Source: Adenophora triphylla var. japonica
Taxonomy: Eukaryota > Streptophyta > Magnoliopsida > Asterales > Campanulaceae
Direction: 5' to 3'
Assembly: GCA_022495995.1 (NCBI GenBank)
Contig: JAFEMH010002460.1
Location: forward strand, 186,001 to 250,000
DNA length: 64,000 nt
Shown: piece by piece, positions 12,329 through 23,097 of the stretch
Layout of the letters: each line of letters starts with the position of its first letter
Position numbering within the stretch: position 1 is the first letter of the stretch
The notes under the pieces: model-generated
What the model was told of the DNA's origin: nothing
Seen by the model: the letters and a program-made list of their open reading frames with translations, nothing else
Databases searched by the model: none
Made by a program: the position numbers and the translations under genes

Positions 12329-15300
12329 GTACATACTATTGCATTGCCCTTCCAATTCTGATTGACTATCACAATGGATTAGTACGAGACGCGAGGTTTG
12401 CTCCAACAAGGAACATCCTCCAGGAAGTTCTTAAGCCATTACGCTTCTTCCCCGGCTTTATCCAACGCGATAAACTCGGATTCCATTGTGGATACTGGCT
12501 ATACACGTTTGTTTGGAGGATTTCCATGACACTGCTCCTCCACCTATAGTGAATACATATCCACTTGTGGATTTAGAGTCTTTCGTGTCCGATATCGATT
12601 GGCATCACGGTATCCTTCTAATCTTTGCTGGATATTTATTGTAAAGTATTCCATGGTTTAATGTATACTTTAAATATCTTAGTACTCTCATTAGAGCTTT
12701 CCAATGATCGATACTAGGATTGCTTGTGAACCTACTTAGTTTGCTCACCGAATATGCAATGTACGGGCCAGTACAATTTGTTAAGTACGTGACGCCAATT
12801 ATTCTTGCATATTCCGGTTGAGAAGCTGGTTCCCCTTTGTTCTTGGCTAAATGTAGAGCCAAGTCTACAGTGTCTTAGCCGGAGGGTCATCAAAGACATT
12901 GAATTTCCGAAGAACATTCTCTAGGTAATGGGATTGTGAAAGAACTAATCCTTCGGATGTTCTAGAGATCTTTATCCCTAATATTACATCGGCTAATCCC
13001 ATGTCTTTCATGTCAAAGTTCTTCTTTAACATGCCTTTGGTATTCATGATTAAATCATGATTACTTCCCATTATGAGCATGTCGTCTACATAAAGACAAA
13101 CGATAACGAATGATTCGGATGTTCCTTTAATGTAGACACATTTGTCACATTCATTGATCTTGAATCCATTTGATAACATGGTTCTATCGAACTTCTCATG
13201 CCATTGTTTAGGTGCTTGTTTTAGTCCATACAAGGATTTTACAAGTTTACACACCTTTCTTTCTTTACCAGGAACCACGAACCCTTCGGGTTGTTCCATG
13301 TAAATTTCTTCATCAAGTTCTCCATTAAGGAAAGCGAGTCTTCACATCCATTTGGTGTATCTCAAGATTATGCGGCTGCTGCAATAGCTATGAGAACACG
13401 AATAGATGTGATCCTTGTGACGAGGAGTATGTATCGAAGAAATCATATCCCTCTTTCTGTCTAAAGCCTTTGGCAACTAGCCTAGCTTTGTACTTTTCGA
13501 TAGATCCATCCGCCTTATACTTCCGTTTAAGGATCCATTTGCAACCTAATGGTTTGCAACCTGGAGGAGATCAACTAATTCCCAGTATTGTTGAGCATTA
13601 TGGATTCTATTTCACTGTTAATAGCTTCCTTCCGTAACGAACTATCCGGACCAGGACAAAGCTTCTTTAACGAGTTGATGGTTCGTTTTCTAACATGTAA
13701 GATAGAAAATCGGGACCAAAAGTCTTTTCCACTCTTGCCCTTTTGCTACGTCTCGGTTCTTCATCTTCTATTTGAGAAGGACCGGATGTAGACTCATGTG
13801 TTCTCTTATTAGAACCTACATCTTTCCTGTCATGCTTAGGAAAAATGTTTTCAAAGAATACCGCATTCCTTGATTCTATAGTAGTTCCTACGTGCATATC
13901 CGGAATGTCCGATTTATGCACTATAAACCGATAGACACTACTATTATTGGCATATCAATAAAAACACGATCGATGGTCTTTGGGCCAATCTTGACTTGTT
14001 TAGGCTTAGGTACTTCAACCTTGGCCAAACACCCCCACACTTTAAGGTATTTAAAACATGGCCTACGATTATGCCACATTTCATAGGGTGTTTTGTCAAT
14101 ACCTTTCTTGGGTATTTTATTAAGAACATAATTAGAAGTGAGTATTGCTTCCCCCCACAAGTTGTCGGGTAAGCCTGAACTGATCAAAAGCGCGTTCATC
14201 ATCTCTTTGAGAGTACGGTTTTTGCGTTCAGCAACTCCATTAGATTGAGGGGTATATGGGCCGTTGTTTGATGAATTATGCCGGATTCCCAACATAATCC
14301 TTCAAACGGTGCTTCATATTCTCCACCTCTATCGCTTCTAATTTTCTTAATTTTCAAGTTAAGTTGATTCTCAACTTCTTTCTTATAAGTCTCAAAAGCC
14401 CCTAAGGCTTCATCCTTACTTCTTAAGAGATAGACATAGCAATACTTAGTGCAATCATCTATAAATGTAATGAAGTACTTTTTACCTCCTCGAGTTTGCA
14501 CTAGTTTTAAATCACATATATCGGTGTGAATTAATTCGAGAGGTGTTGTGTCTCTTTGTATGGCATTAAATGGTGACTTAGTCATTTTTGCCTCAACACA
14601 AACTTCGCACCTATTAGTCGATTCGGATTTAGTCATTTGGATTAAATCTTGTCTCGCTAATTTCTTAATGGTATCGAGGTTTACATGTCCTAATCTATCA
14701 TGCCATAAATTAGAACTTTCCGACAAGTAAACATAAGGAACACAACTTTTATTCATCGCACCTTGGCGGATTACAGTCATTACATTCATTTTTAAAAAGG
14801 CCCTCCTCGAGGTAACCTTTTCCAAGAAACAAACCATTCTTGGTTAGTACAAATTTGTCGGATTCGAATACTAGTCTAAAACCGGCCTTACTAAGCAAAG
14901 CGCCGGACACCAAATTTTTACGGATGTCTGGAACATGCAGCACATCCAACAAGGTTACTTCTTTTCCTAAGTCATCTTCAAAATCACGTTTCCAATGCCT
15001 TGAACATCGGAGGTCGCCGAATTTCCCATGTAAAGCTTTCTTAGGAGATGGGAGTATAGGAGGAGAAACTTTCCTTGTTACCACAAATATGGCGGGTAGC
15101 ACCTGTATCTATCCACCATGCTTTAGGGTTCCCCTCCAAATTTGCAACGTTGGCTTCAAAGACAACCGGCTGCCAAAGTCTAGGTCCATATGGTCAACAT
15201 TGTTCGCCTCTTTCTTCGGGAGACGACAATCCCTTGACAAGTGGCCCGGTTTGCCACAATTATAGCAAGACCCCTTGAACCTTTTAGAGGTCTTCTTCTT

Positions 15301-16105
15301 CCCTTTCTTAGCATTCCGGCATTTTCGTAATGCTTTCTCTTTGTGCCACTCGTGCTAGCCTCGGCGAGATTGACCTTTGCCTCCATCTTGCCTTTAGCAA
15401 CTTTGACCTCATTCATTCTATTGTTCTCTTCTATTTGAAGACGAACAACAATGTCTTCTAAGGACATCTCCTTGCGTTTATGCTTGAGATAGTTCTTGAA
15501 GTCCTTCCACGAAGGAGGCAATTTTTCAATGATAGAAGCCACCTTAAATGGATCATTCATGATCATCCCCTCGGCATCAAGCCCATGTAGAATGATTTGG
15601 AATTCATCTACTTGAGTTGTTACCGATTTGGAATCGACCATCATAAAGTCAAGATACTTACCAGAGCGACAAATTTCTTTGACCCGGCATCCTCGATCTT
15701 GTACTTCCTTTCCAAAGTGTCCCTCAACGCTTTGGCTAACTCGGCTTGTACTATACACATTGTATAGTGCATCGTCAAGTCCATTTAAGATATAGTTCTT
15801 ACAAAGAAAATTACCGTGAGACCAAGCCTCCTTTGCCATTTGCCTTTGAGAGGTCCTGGATCACCTTTTTCTACCGCCGGAGGATCTTCCTTTAAGAAGC
15901 GGTGCAAGCTTAGGGTGGTCAAGTAGAAGAGCATCTTCTGTTGCCATCTCTTGAAATCCACACCGGTGAATTTCGCGGGTTTCTCACCATGACTGATGTG
16001 ATGAGTTGTAGGAGCGGGAGCAACATTGTTGAATGTAGTATCTCCTTGCGATGGAGGCGTCACATTCCCTTGACTAGATGAAGTGGTGTCTTTCTCGTTT
16101 GCCAT
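12071..16105 (-). pseudogene. Copia-1 gag-pol polyprotein, degenerate
   Basis: Gag starts at 16105 with MANEKDTTSSS and has the copia gag motif FKRWQQKMLFYL. A frameshift near 15830 leads to the second gag segment. A CCHC knuckle (CYNCGKPGHLSRDC, about 15270-15229) and the protease motif [12 protein letters not shown] (about 15115-15080) follow. Integrase covers about 14740-13700 with WHDRLGHVN, IDDCTKYCYVY and SDRGGEYE; its post-integrase tail has PRRSKRARVEK. RT (13299-12865) keeps KQAPKQWHEKFD and the YVDDM catalytic motif. RNase H lies about 12860-12080, with LVLIHCDSQS and NLADPFTKG. At least six frame changes or stops were seen, so no full protein can be made. Confidence 0.92.
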
Positions 16106-16138
16106 CTCTTGAAGAAGCGTAGAAATAACTCTTACGAT

Positions 16139-16991
16139 TGTTGGTCAAATGCTATGGCTTCTTTAAGACTTAACGGAAAAACTGACAGCAAAAGTAACGG
16201 AGATTGAAAAACAAAAGAATTAAAGTCGAGTCTTGTATTTAATACAATCTCCGTAAGAGTTATTTGTCCCGCACTGGTGCTTACGGTTGTATGACAAAAC
16301 TCTAGTAAGATAAAACGACTTACTATTAGTTATAAGGAGCACTCCAATATAACTAATCTAACGAACAACAAAGGTTTTAGAACTTTGGACTTGAAAGATT
16401 GAATGCAACAATATGCAATGATTTGGGTTATGTTATTCTATCTCTCTAGAGGGTAAAATGCTCAAAATGACTGTATATGTAAATTGAAATTCGGAGGGGA
16501 AGTATATAAAGAGAATCAAAGGGTTTGGTGGCTTTTCCCTTGAAAAGTCACAACTTTTCGGGTATAACAGCACTTGCACGGCCGTGTCCAATGAACTGCA
16601 TGGCCGTGCAAGGCAATATGCACGGTCGAGTTCATGGCTCTGCACGGTCGAGTGGCAAGGCAAGGCACGGTGCACGGCCGTGTCCTAGACATTTGCACGG
16701 CCGTGCAGAAGCTTCTTCAGCCTGCTCGTCAGCCCTTTAGCCACAACAAGTCCACACCAATTTTGGGACCAACCCAAAAACACACTTTGACCCAATATTT
16801 AAGTTACAAATCATTTGTCATTAATTTCTCATTCACACGGAAATGGTTTTGAGACATTAAATGAGTTATATATAATCTACAACAAATGTAGATTATCATT
16901 TGTAACTAGTTCCGTTAACACATAACGAACTTCCGTTAGAAACTAGATCAACGTTAAGTTAAACTTAACTTTTCGTTATCCATTTCCAACA
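16139..16991 (-). repeat. Copia-1 5' LTR
   Basis: 853 bp, TGTTGG...CCAACA on the plus strand, with a GC-palindrome cluster at about 16570-16715. The next bases inside the element lead within 33 bp to the gag ATG at 16105. Confidence 0.93.
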
Positions 16992-16996
16992 GGTCG

Positions 16997-17235
16997 TGCA
17001 ACATGATTTTGCTCAAAACAACTTCAGTCACACGGCCGAACCTTATCAGCTACGCGGCCGTGCCGGTCCTTTGCTTGCGTAGACGATTGATTTATTTTGG
17101 GACAGCGTTTTAATTCGGTTAGGAATTGTTTTTCCTTAGTTACTTGTTTTCCTAAAACTCTTTTACCTATATAAATACTCGTTGATAAGATCAATAAAAT
17201 CAAGATGATTGAAACCCTAATTTGATTTCCTTCAT
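16997..17235 (+). repeat. Remainder of an older copia LTR
   Basis: Continuation, across Copia-1, of the LTR that begins near 10678. It has CACGGCCG/ACGCGGCCGTG motifs, a TATATAAATAC promoter-like box (about 17169) and an AATAAAATC signal (about 17193), as expected for a plant LTR. Its end (CCTTCA, about 17235) is approximate. The LTR was split by Copia-1 insertion at GGTCG. Confidence 0.6.
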
Positions 17236-17439
17236 ACATAAAAATGAAATCCACAGTCAATTATTCTATTTGGAGCCTCACCAACATGTCTAAACATTTA
17301 AGGTCTTCCATTATATACATATAAACATGGCATTAACAGACTGAAGAAACTGCATTACACATACAAGATAAAAGTGAAAAGGTATACCGAGAGTACGATC
17401 CATTAGAGCTGTTGATATCAGCCAAGTTATTTCTTGATC

Positions 17440-18973
17440 TCATTCTACGTTGACTCGGACTATCTTTTTGGCTCTTCCCTGAGATTGAACAGAGCTGGTT
17501 TCATCTGGTTTTACAGCTCCAGCATTTCCCGGGTTCTCTGTCCATGGAAGAGCCCATCCTCCCCAATTCGCCAACCCGTCCCAAACATTGTCTCTGGCTC
17601 CTACATAAGTAAGACATGAATTGTAACTAAATTTTTTGGGTTTTCCTCACTCAATCATCCTAACATGCCGATGGTCCGAAATTATGTTGCTAAGCAAAAA
17701 TTAGTTAAAAAGATAGCAATTGAACTTATTATGTACCTGTATTCTCAAGCATATTGAACCCATGACTCCAACCAGGTAAATTCTTGTCAGCATCAACTTT
17801 CCAAGCTTCTTCAAAGCCAGTAAGCTCATCTGCAATTATATCACAGAATAAAGTTGTGGACTCAAAAGACATTTGTCAAATTAGATAACTTTGTTTGTCG
17901 AAAGAAAACGCACCTTCATTTATGTTGTGCAAAATTTGCATTGAGTCCTGATGCCCATCTCGATCACGTCTTGTTGTCAACGAATGACCCTATAACAAAT
18001 ATACAAGAACTTTACCAGTTGACATATAAAGATCTTGCTGACAGAAAATTGCCATTATCTTTTACATTTCATACAATGCGAATCACTCTAGATAAATAAA
18101 AGATACGGAGTGAAATTAAAGAATAACAAAGGATAGAACACCTTCTCATGGATTCCTCTGGAAATTGTATGCAGTTCCTGACCTGCTGTCTTATCTTCTT
18201 CCTTAATCTCTAGTATAACCATCTGTTCACGAGGAAACGTTGCAATAAAATCATACTCCCTCCATCCCAAAAAATACGTCCAATTTTATTTTCAAATTGG
18301 TTCTTGAACTGATCAAGAGCATATTCGATTTTTTTGGACAGAGGGAGTACATAGGGATGCACACATTCACCACTCTCCTTTTACAAGAGAACAAAAAAGA
18401 AGACCACTTGAGTTCCTTGCACCAATGGAAACATTACCTTAACTAATTAATACCAATGTCAGGGGCTCAAACTGTGGTACCAACAAAAAAAAAAGAACAA
18501 AAAGAAGAAAAATAAATAACTTACCCCATCACCACCAATTCTCCTGCCTATCGAAGAACTATAATACATTCCATTTACGCCACCGTATGACACTCTTTTA
18601 AAGCTGAAAGTATTGGCCTCTGGAAATTTAGCCATAAACCACATGGTTTCACATAAACACGCTAACGGGGTCAGAGTTCCGATTAAAAGACTACAAAGGA
18701 ACGTTAGAAACTAAATAAGAAACGTGTTATACCATCATAATAGGTGTTTGGGTTCTTGATAAGTTCTTTCTTGCTTGGTACAGAATTCTTTGTAGTGTTA
18801 TCATCTGGGTTTAATTCCTCAACAAGTATTTCCTTCTTCGGTCCAGCTTCGATCCCAAAGGGACGAGTAAAAAATGGGTCGTTGAACGGACTCTTGTCTC
18901 CAAACATATTACCATACGGCTGAGTGAAGAACGGGTCATCAAATGGATCTTTCCCTCCCCAAAACTTGGACAT
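17440..18973 (-). CDS. Myeloid leukemia factor-like (Mlf1IP family) protein, six exons
   Basis: Exons in transcript order: 18733-18973, 18525-18619, 18142-18222, 17914-17989, 17737-17829 and 17440-17600. They total 747 nt, or 248 codons plus TGA, with GT/AG introns and matching phases. The N-terminus has repeated DPFDDPFF / SPFNDPFFTRPF motifs. The middle has FSFKRVSYGGVNGMYYSSS, and exons 4-5 give GHSLTTRRDRDG then ELTGFEEAWK and LPGWSHGFN. This is the family pattern: modified phosphopeptide-like GHSL, then the FEEAWK acidic helix. Family members are small proteins seen in nucleus and cytoplasm; the plant role is poorly known. The C-terminus is Trp-rich (NWGGWALPW), then a basic tail. A MITE sits in intron 2. 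Frame is intact. Confidence 0.9.
18256..18347. mobile_element. Short Stowaway-like MITE in MLF-like intron 2
   Basis: 92-bp element from ctccctccatcccaaaaaa to tttttggacagagggag, flanked by TA at 18254-18255 and 18348-18349. It starts 34 bases upstream of exon 3 on the gene strand. Confidence 0.82.
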
Positions 18974-19286
18974 TGTTGTAAAAACTTAAAACTAAGCCCC
19001 TAGACAACAGAGATAAACCAAAGAGAATAGGAGATGTACTTCAGCAACATCTGGCACAAATTAAACTATATATGAACAGAATACCCAATTGAACTTGATC
19101 ATGATATCGAAAGGGGAAATACTACTCCCAATTCCCAACAGAGGTTCTGTTGGAGTCTACTATTCTATTTTAGGATGTTTCACTTAGATAGTCCACTTTC
19201 CATAACTAAGACTATAAAATATTTGTTTTTTTTAAAAAAAAAAAAAAACTTTTATAGTCAAAATATGATAACTTTCGTGCATATTA
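18974..19286. other. 5' flank of the MLF-like gene
   Basis: Should contain the promoter and 5' UTR of the minus-strand MLF-like gene. No telo-box or clear TATA element picked out. A T run meets an A run at about 19230-19250, giving a perfect AT hairpin. Confidence 0.45.
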
Positions 19287-19526
19287 CTTCCTCCTCCCGA
19301 AAATCATTTCATTTTTGATGGTCAACACAAGTAAACTTCGATTAATAAATAAATCAATCCAATCATTCAATGAACTTATAAAAATTGTTATTGTTAAATC
19401 TTTAAATTATTTATCAATGACAATTTTTTAAATTCCAATATATGATTAGATTGACATTAATGTGTGATCAAAATTCACTTGTGTTAACAATCAAAAACTA
19501 AATTTGACTATCATTTTGGGACTAAG
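19287..19526. mobile_element. 240-bp Stowaway-like MITE
   Basis: Palindromic element from cttcctcctcccgaaaatc to cattttgggactaag, TA-flanked at 19285-19286 and 19527-19528. The inner arms pair over most of the length (for example ggtcaacacaagtaaactt with the right arm). Confidence 0.78.
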
Positions 19527-19531
19527 TAGTA

Positions 19532-19743
19532 TTCCCTCCGTCCCAGAGTAAGGCTCTTACTTTCCTTTATGATTTGTCCCGAAGTAAGGTTATTAATTGC
19601 TTTATTTCTTAAAATAGACAATGAGACACATTTGTAATGATCACAATAACAATACACTCATTATTTCTTACCAACTTTCTCAATCCTACTTTCCTTTTCA
19701 GAATCAAACTCAGAACAACCTTATTATGGGACGGAGGAGGGAG
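19532..19743. mobile_element. 212-bp Stowaway-like MITE
   Basis: Starts ttccctccgtcccagagtaa, ends ttatgggacggaggagggag, TA-flanked (19530-19531, 19744-19745). It sits only five bases from the previous MITE. Confidence 0.82.
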
Positions 19744-19745
19744 TA

Positions 19746-20096
19746 TAACTTTAGCACAAATAATAAGAGATACAAGGACATAAAAATGTAAAAATTAAAA
19801 GTTCGACTTTCACTCTTTACTGGAGCAGCAGAGGGAGTATTTCTTAAGAAATGGCATCAAGAAATTTGTACTGTGTGCAGTACTACTTGAAAATAATCCC
19901 AACTTACCTAATTTTCTACAAAACTCAGTAAATTGTGTATGCAAACAAAGTTATTTATACTCTTATCTAAAATCCTTATTTTATCCAATTATTTATTGTT
20001 TTTTTTCAAGAATTTAGTACAGGAAAAGAAAATCATAAATTACAAACCCTAAAAAAATGAGATTCTCTGTATTTTTTTTTATTTTTTTTAAAGTTG
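19746..20096. other. Spacer with partial MITE end
   Basis: A lone right MITE terminus (gcagagggagta) lies at about 19828-19839 without a clear partner. The rest is AT-rich, with T-rich runs just before the 5S-like fragment. No gene seen. Confidence 0.4.
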
Positions 20097-20097
20097 G

Positions 20098-20158
20098 AAT
20101 GGGTGTGCAAACACGAGAACTTCCCAGGGGTCACCAATCACCCATCTAGTACTACTCT
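20098..20158 (-). repeat. 5S rRNA-derived fragment
   Basis: On the plus strand this reads CACGAGAACTTCCCAGG, then GGTCACC, then CTAGTACTACTCT. It is the reverse complement of the 3' half of plant 5S rRNA with small changes. On the minus strand it is followed by an A-rich tract, as in a retroposed copy. The 5' half of 5S is missing, so it is not a functional 5S gene. It could be a 5S-derived SINE or a scrap of a Cassandra-type TRIM. Confidence 0.75.
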
Positions 20159-20380
20159 AAAGATTCACCGAATTCGAAGGGCGTACCTCGATACCGACTG
20201 CAGTGAGCTTCACGAAGAGAGAGAAACGGAAGAGATCAATGGAACTCACTAGAAGAGAAGAAAGTAAAGTAATTAGTGTTAGAGAGTTGTTATATAAACC
20301 CGTAAAATTGTTGAGTAAACCCGTATCATTAAAATCACCCCAAAAAATAAAAACAAACCCTCTATTTTTCCCTTTATACC

Positions 20381-20408
20381 CCACCCACACCCACACCCAC
20401 ACCCACCC
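20381..20408. repeat. (CCCACA)n microsatellite in MULE-2
   Basis: Several copies of cccaca just inside the left end of MULE-2, followed by a long purine-rich (GA) 5' region up to about 20620. The open frame across it has no protein-like pattern. Confidence 0.8.
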
Positions 20409-20626
20409 AATTAACTCTCATTTACTCTCTCCCTCTCACTCATCCTCACCCACAACCAAACCTAGAGAGAGAAAGAGAGACGTGAAATTGAAATTAGAGA
20501 GAAAACGCTGTGTGCGCAGAGAGAGAAGAGAGGAGAACGCTGAGAAGAGAGAGAGAGAAGAAAGAAGAAGAAGAAGCAAAACCTAGGTAGAAGAAGAAGA
20601 AGAACAACCCCAATTCAAGATTCAAG

Positions 20627-21748
20627 ATGTCAAACCTAGGAAAATCAGGTAATTATTCTTTCTTCAATCTAAAATTACTTTATTTTTGCTTCATTTTGAG
20701 AGAATCTCATTGTGATTTTGTGAAAAATTTCGAAAATTTGGATTTTGAAGGGTTCGGCCACTACTAGCCGATTTATTACACAAATTCGGCCACACCCTAT
20801 CGAAAAAACTCAAAATTTCGGCCACCCCCGGCCGAACCTGCTCAATTTTTCGGCCACCACCGGCCGAACCATAGCTATATTTCGGCCACCCCCGGCCGAA
20901 CCTGCTAAATTTTTCGGCCACTACTGGCAAAGTTTTCCATTGATTGCATTGTATCAATTCCATGTTTTTTAATCCATCTATTCATCAAAATTTGGACATT
21001 TCCCTCCTTTTATTAAGAACTAGGTTCAATGTCAATGCATGTTAGATTTCTCAGGCCTTTGTTGAATTTTGATGATGCATTTGTGTATATATGAGTGCCC
21101 TACATGATTTGGACTGTAGGAGGGATTGATTTGGGTAGCCAAACGCAAGTTTGTGCATGATTCTCTACTATGCACGCCAAGTGTTCGATGAAATGCTCCA
21201 ATGAAAAATTTCTTCTATTTTCTTGGAATTTTTGCCATGGGCGATCTTTGACAATCTTTCTTTCTTATATATGCATTGTTCTTTCTTTCTTATATATGCA
21301 TTGTTTTTGATATGATATGTTATAAAATGTATTACGAGTTTGATTTTTTGATGTTTTCATTGCAGTTAAGCAAATTTTTTCAAGGAGAAGGCCTCAAACT
21401 GCTTCCTTAAGGAGTGAAAAAGTAGCCGCACGTACTCAAGGGCAAACTTCACAGAACCAAGAGCCAGTTGAGGATTTAACCGTTGATCCTCGTTTGTCGG
21501 TCTACAATGAGCCTATGGAAACCTCACCTGAGCCTCGGATAGACCTTATTCCGGCTCAACATGATATTGACCCGGAAAATGAACGGGAATACGAGCCGGA
21601 AGATGAGGAAGATGAGGATGATGATGATGATGAGGATGATGAGGAGGGAGGTGGGGAGGTAACGTCTTATCCCGGTGGACCTAGGTACAAAACATTACTC
21701 CTTTCCTATGAAACCCATATTGCTAAATCAATTTGGGAGGGTAAATAA
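20627..21748 (+). CDS. MULE-borne truncated plant-mobile-domain-like ORF, two exons
   Basis: Exon 1 20627-20648 (MSNLGKS plus one base), intron with GT/AG ends, exon 2 21366-21748 ending TAA. About 134 residues. The N-terminal half is basic (KQIFSRRRPQTASLRSEK); a long acidic tract of E and D follows. The C-terminus, TSYPGGPRYKTLLLSYETHI then AKSIWEGK, resembles the first segment of the plant mobile domain (as in MAIN-like proteins: GGP, LL, Y/H, W-GE). It stops there, so the domain core is missing. The intron contains GGCCGAA-rich repeats. It runs towards the FAR1-like gene. The PMD assignment is by motif memory and is moderately sure. Confidence 0.6.
20750..20935. repeat. GGCCGAA-rich quasi-palindromic repeats, copy A
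   Basis: Five or so units of TTCGGCCAC-Y-ACYGGCCGAA type, spaced about 33-45 bp, inside the intron of the plus-strand MULE-2 gene. The same repeat type returns in the intron of the opposite gene at 22488-22732. Confidence 0.88.
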
Positions 21749-21757
21749 GATAGAATT

Positions 21758-22814
21758 TTAAAATGTATTAACCATATAGGAAAATTGAAAAAATGGGAAT
21801 TGGATTTGAGAACGACCCGCACGCTCAGTTGCCCTGTTCTTCACTCGCGCATTATAAATAGTCCGTATTATGGACTTGTTTTCCGGAAATTTCTCTTTTA
21901 ATCCATGTAAAATATCCTTCGGCCGACTATTTGCATGTGACAATTCTATCACGTACTCCTTCTCTGATTTAAGTAATCGACCGGCATAAGAGTGACCCAA
22001 CATGGATTCGCAAATAGGATGATTGTGAAAGCCACAAACCACTTTTAATTGCCATTGACCATCAACCGTGACTTGTCTGGCGTTCAACTGAAACTTACAA
22101 CCGCATTTCTTTGTTCCGCTCTCTCTATTTTTCTTTTTTTTTTCCCAATTCCAATATTTCAAGGTTGGCAGTTCCTTGAGAGGACAGAGAGATTGGTTTT
22201 TCCTTGTATTTCCCCCAGCGATCACAAACAAGCGTCATTCGAGGAGCGGAATTACGGCTCCCGTTATCCGACCGACCGACTACGATGACAAACCCATGCT
22301 CTTCCCCCTTTTTACGCACCCATTCAAACATTATTTTCCGGTCTCGAAAAAACAAGGGCATTGTGAATTCTGGGGTGTAGTCTCGCAAAACGCTTTCAAA
22401 ATCAACCGAGACATAGTTGTTGTCACCCAGGGAATACTGCAACAATTAAATAAAACAATAAGGGAGGTGTAAGCAGAAAAACAAAGGTTCGGCCAGTGGT
22501 GGTCGAATTTTCTTCGACGGTTCGGCTGGGTGTGGCCGAAATATTTCAAATATTCGGTCACTACTGGCCAAAATAATTCAAATATTCGGTCACTACTGGC
22601 CGAAAAATAGCCTAGATTCGGCAAACCAGAGCCGAAAAATTTTAAAATTTCGGCCGGGTGTGGCCGAACCATAGCTGAATTTCGGCGGGGTGGCCGAACT
22701 CGAACAAATATTCGGTTACTACTGGCCGAATTCTAGCTACGAAACAGAAATGACATTTTTAACAAATTTAAAGGTTAGAAAACTTACATTAACATTCGAT
22801 GGTAGGGCATCCAT
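21758..22814 (-). pseudogene. MULE-borne FAR1/MuDR-like transposase N-terminus
   Basis: Exon 1 22788-22814 (MDALPSNVN), GT/AG intron, exon 2 22436-21758. The protein has DFESVLRDYTPEF, then FEWVRKKGEEHGFVIVVGRS with PRMTLVCDRWGKY. After a frame break at an A run (about 22131-22143) come GTKKCGCKFQL, LKVVCGFHNHPICESMLGHS and RPKDILHGLKEKFP. The C-C-H-x-H pattern is the FAR1-type WRKY/GCM1 zinc-binding domain at the start of MULE transposases. The catalytic DDE part is absent. It could be a decayed DNA-binding remnant or a truncated factor. It converges on the PMD-like gene. Confidence 0.8.
22488..22732. repeat. GGCCGAA-rich quasi-palindromic repeats, copy B
   Basis: Seven or so diverged units of TTCGGTCACTACTGGCCGAA type in the intron of the minus-strand MULE-2 gene. 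Repeat type and unit spacing match 20750-20935, in mirrored position. Confidence 0.88.
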
Positions 22815-22952
22815 GATGAGCCTGCTGAATCTCTTGTCTTGGAACAAATGTGTATGAATTTTGTTTTTGGGAGAGGAAGAGGAAGGAAATGGAGGAGGTA
22901 ATTTTTTTGGAGTAAAAAAATAAAGAAGAAGAGATTAAGTAAAAAAGAGATT

Positions 22953-23049
22953 GAAAATTGATGAGGGAGGGAGGGGGAAGGTGGTGAAAATTGATGAGGG
23001 AGGGAGGGGAAGGTGGTGAAAATTGATGAGGGAGGGAGGGGAAGGTGGT
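22953..23049. repeat. Three-copy G-rich minisatellite in MULE-2
   Basis: Units of about 32 bp (22953-22985, 22986-23017, 23018-23049), each GAAAATTGATGAGGGAGGGA plus a G-rich tail. GGGAGGGAGGGG tracts could form a G-quadruplex on the plus strand. Confidence 0.88.
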
Positions 23050-23056
23050 GAAAATG

Positions 23057-23097
23057 GTTTACGGGTTTACTCAATAATTTTACGGGTTTATTTAACA
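23057..23097 (-). repeat. Internal second copy of the MULE-2 terminal repeat
   Basis: Carries the same pair of ACGGGTTTACTCAA / TTTTACGGGTTTAT half-repeats as the right terminus at 23170-23213, with small changes, about 113 bp further inside and in the same orientation. Confidence 0.82.

Larger units (their letters stand above)
10728..16991 (-). mobile_element. Copia-1, Ty1/copia LTR retrotransposon
   Basis: 6,264-bp element bounded by two similar LTRs that begin TGTTGG and end CCAACA, with the 5-bp duplication GGTCG at 10723-10727 and 16992-16996. Coding order gag, protease, integrase, RT, RNase H runs on the minus strand, so the right LTR is the 5' LTR. A polypurine tract (minus strand ATGTGGGGGAT) abuts the 3' LTR at 11577. 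The leader between the 5' LTR and the gag ATG is only about 33 bp and lacks the usual TGG-starting primer site. The coding region is broken by many frameshifts and stops. It is inserted in the LTR of an older copia element. Confidence 0.95.

Noticed and set aside
20203..20586. 127-residue plus-strand frame rich in Arg, Glu and Lys
   Set aside because: Arises from GA-rich 5' UTR-like sequence and a CCCACA microsatellite, and it crosses the MULE-2 border.
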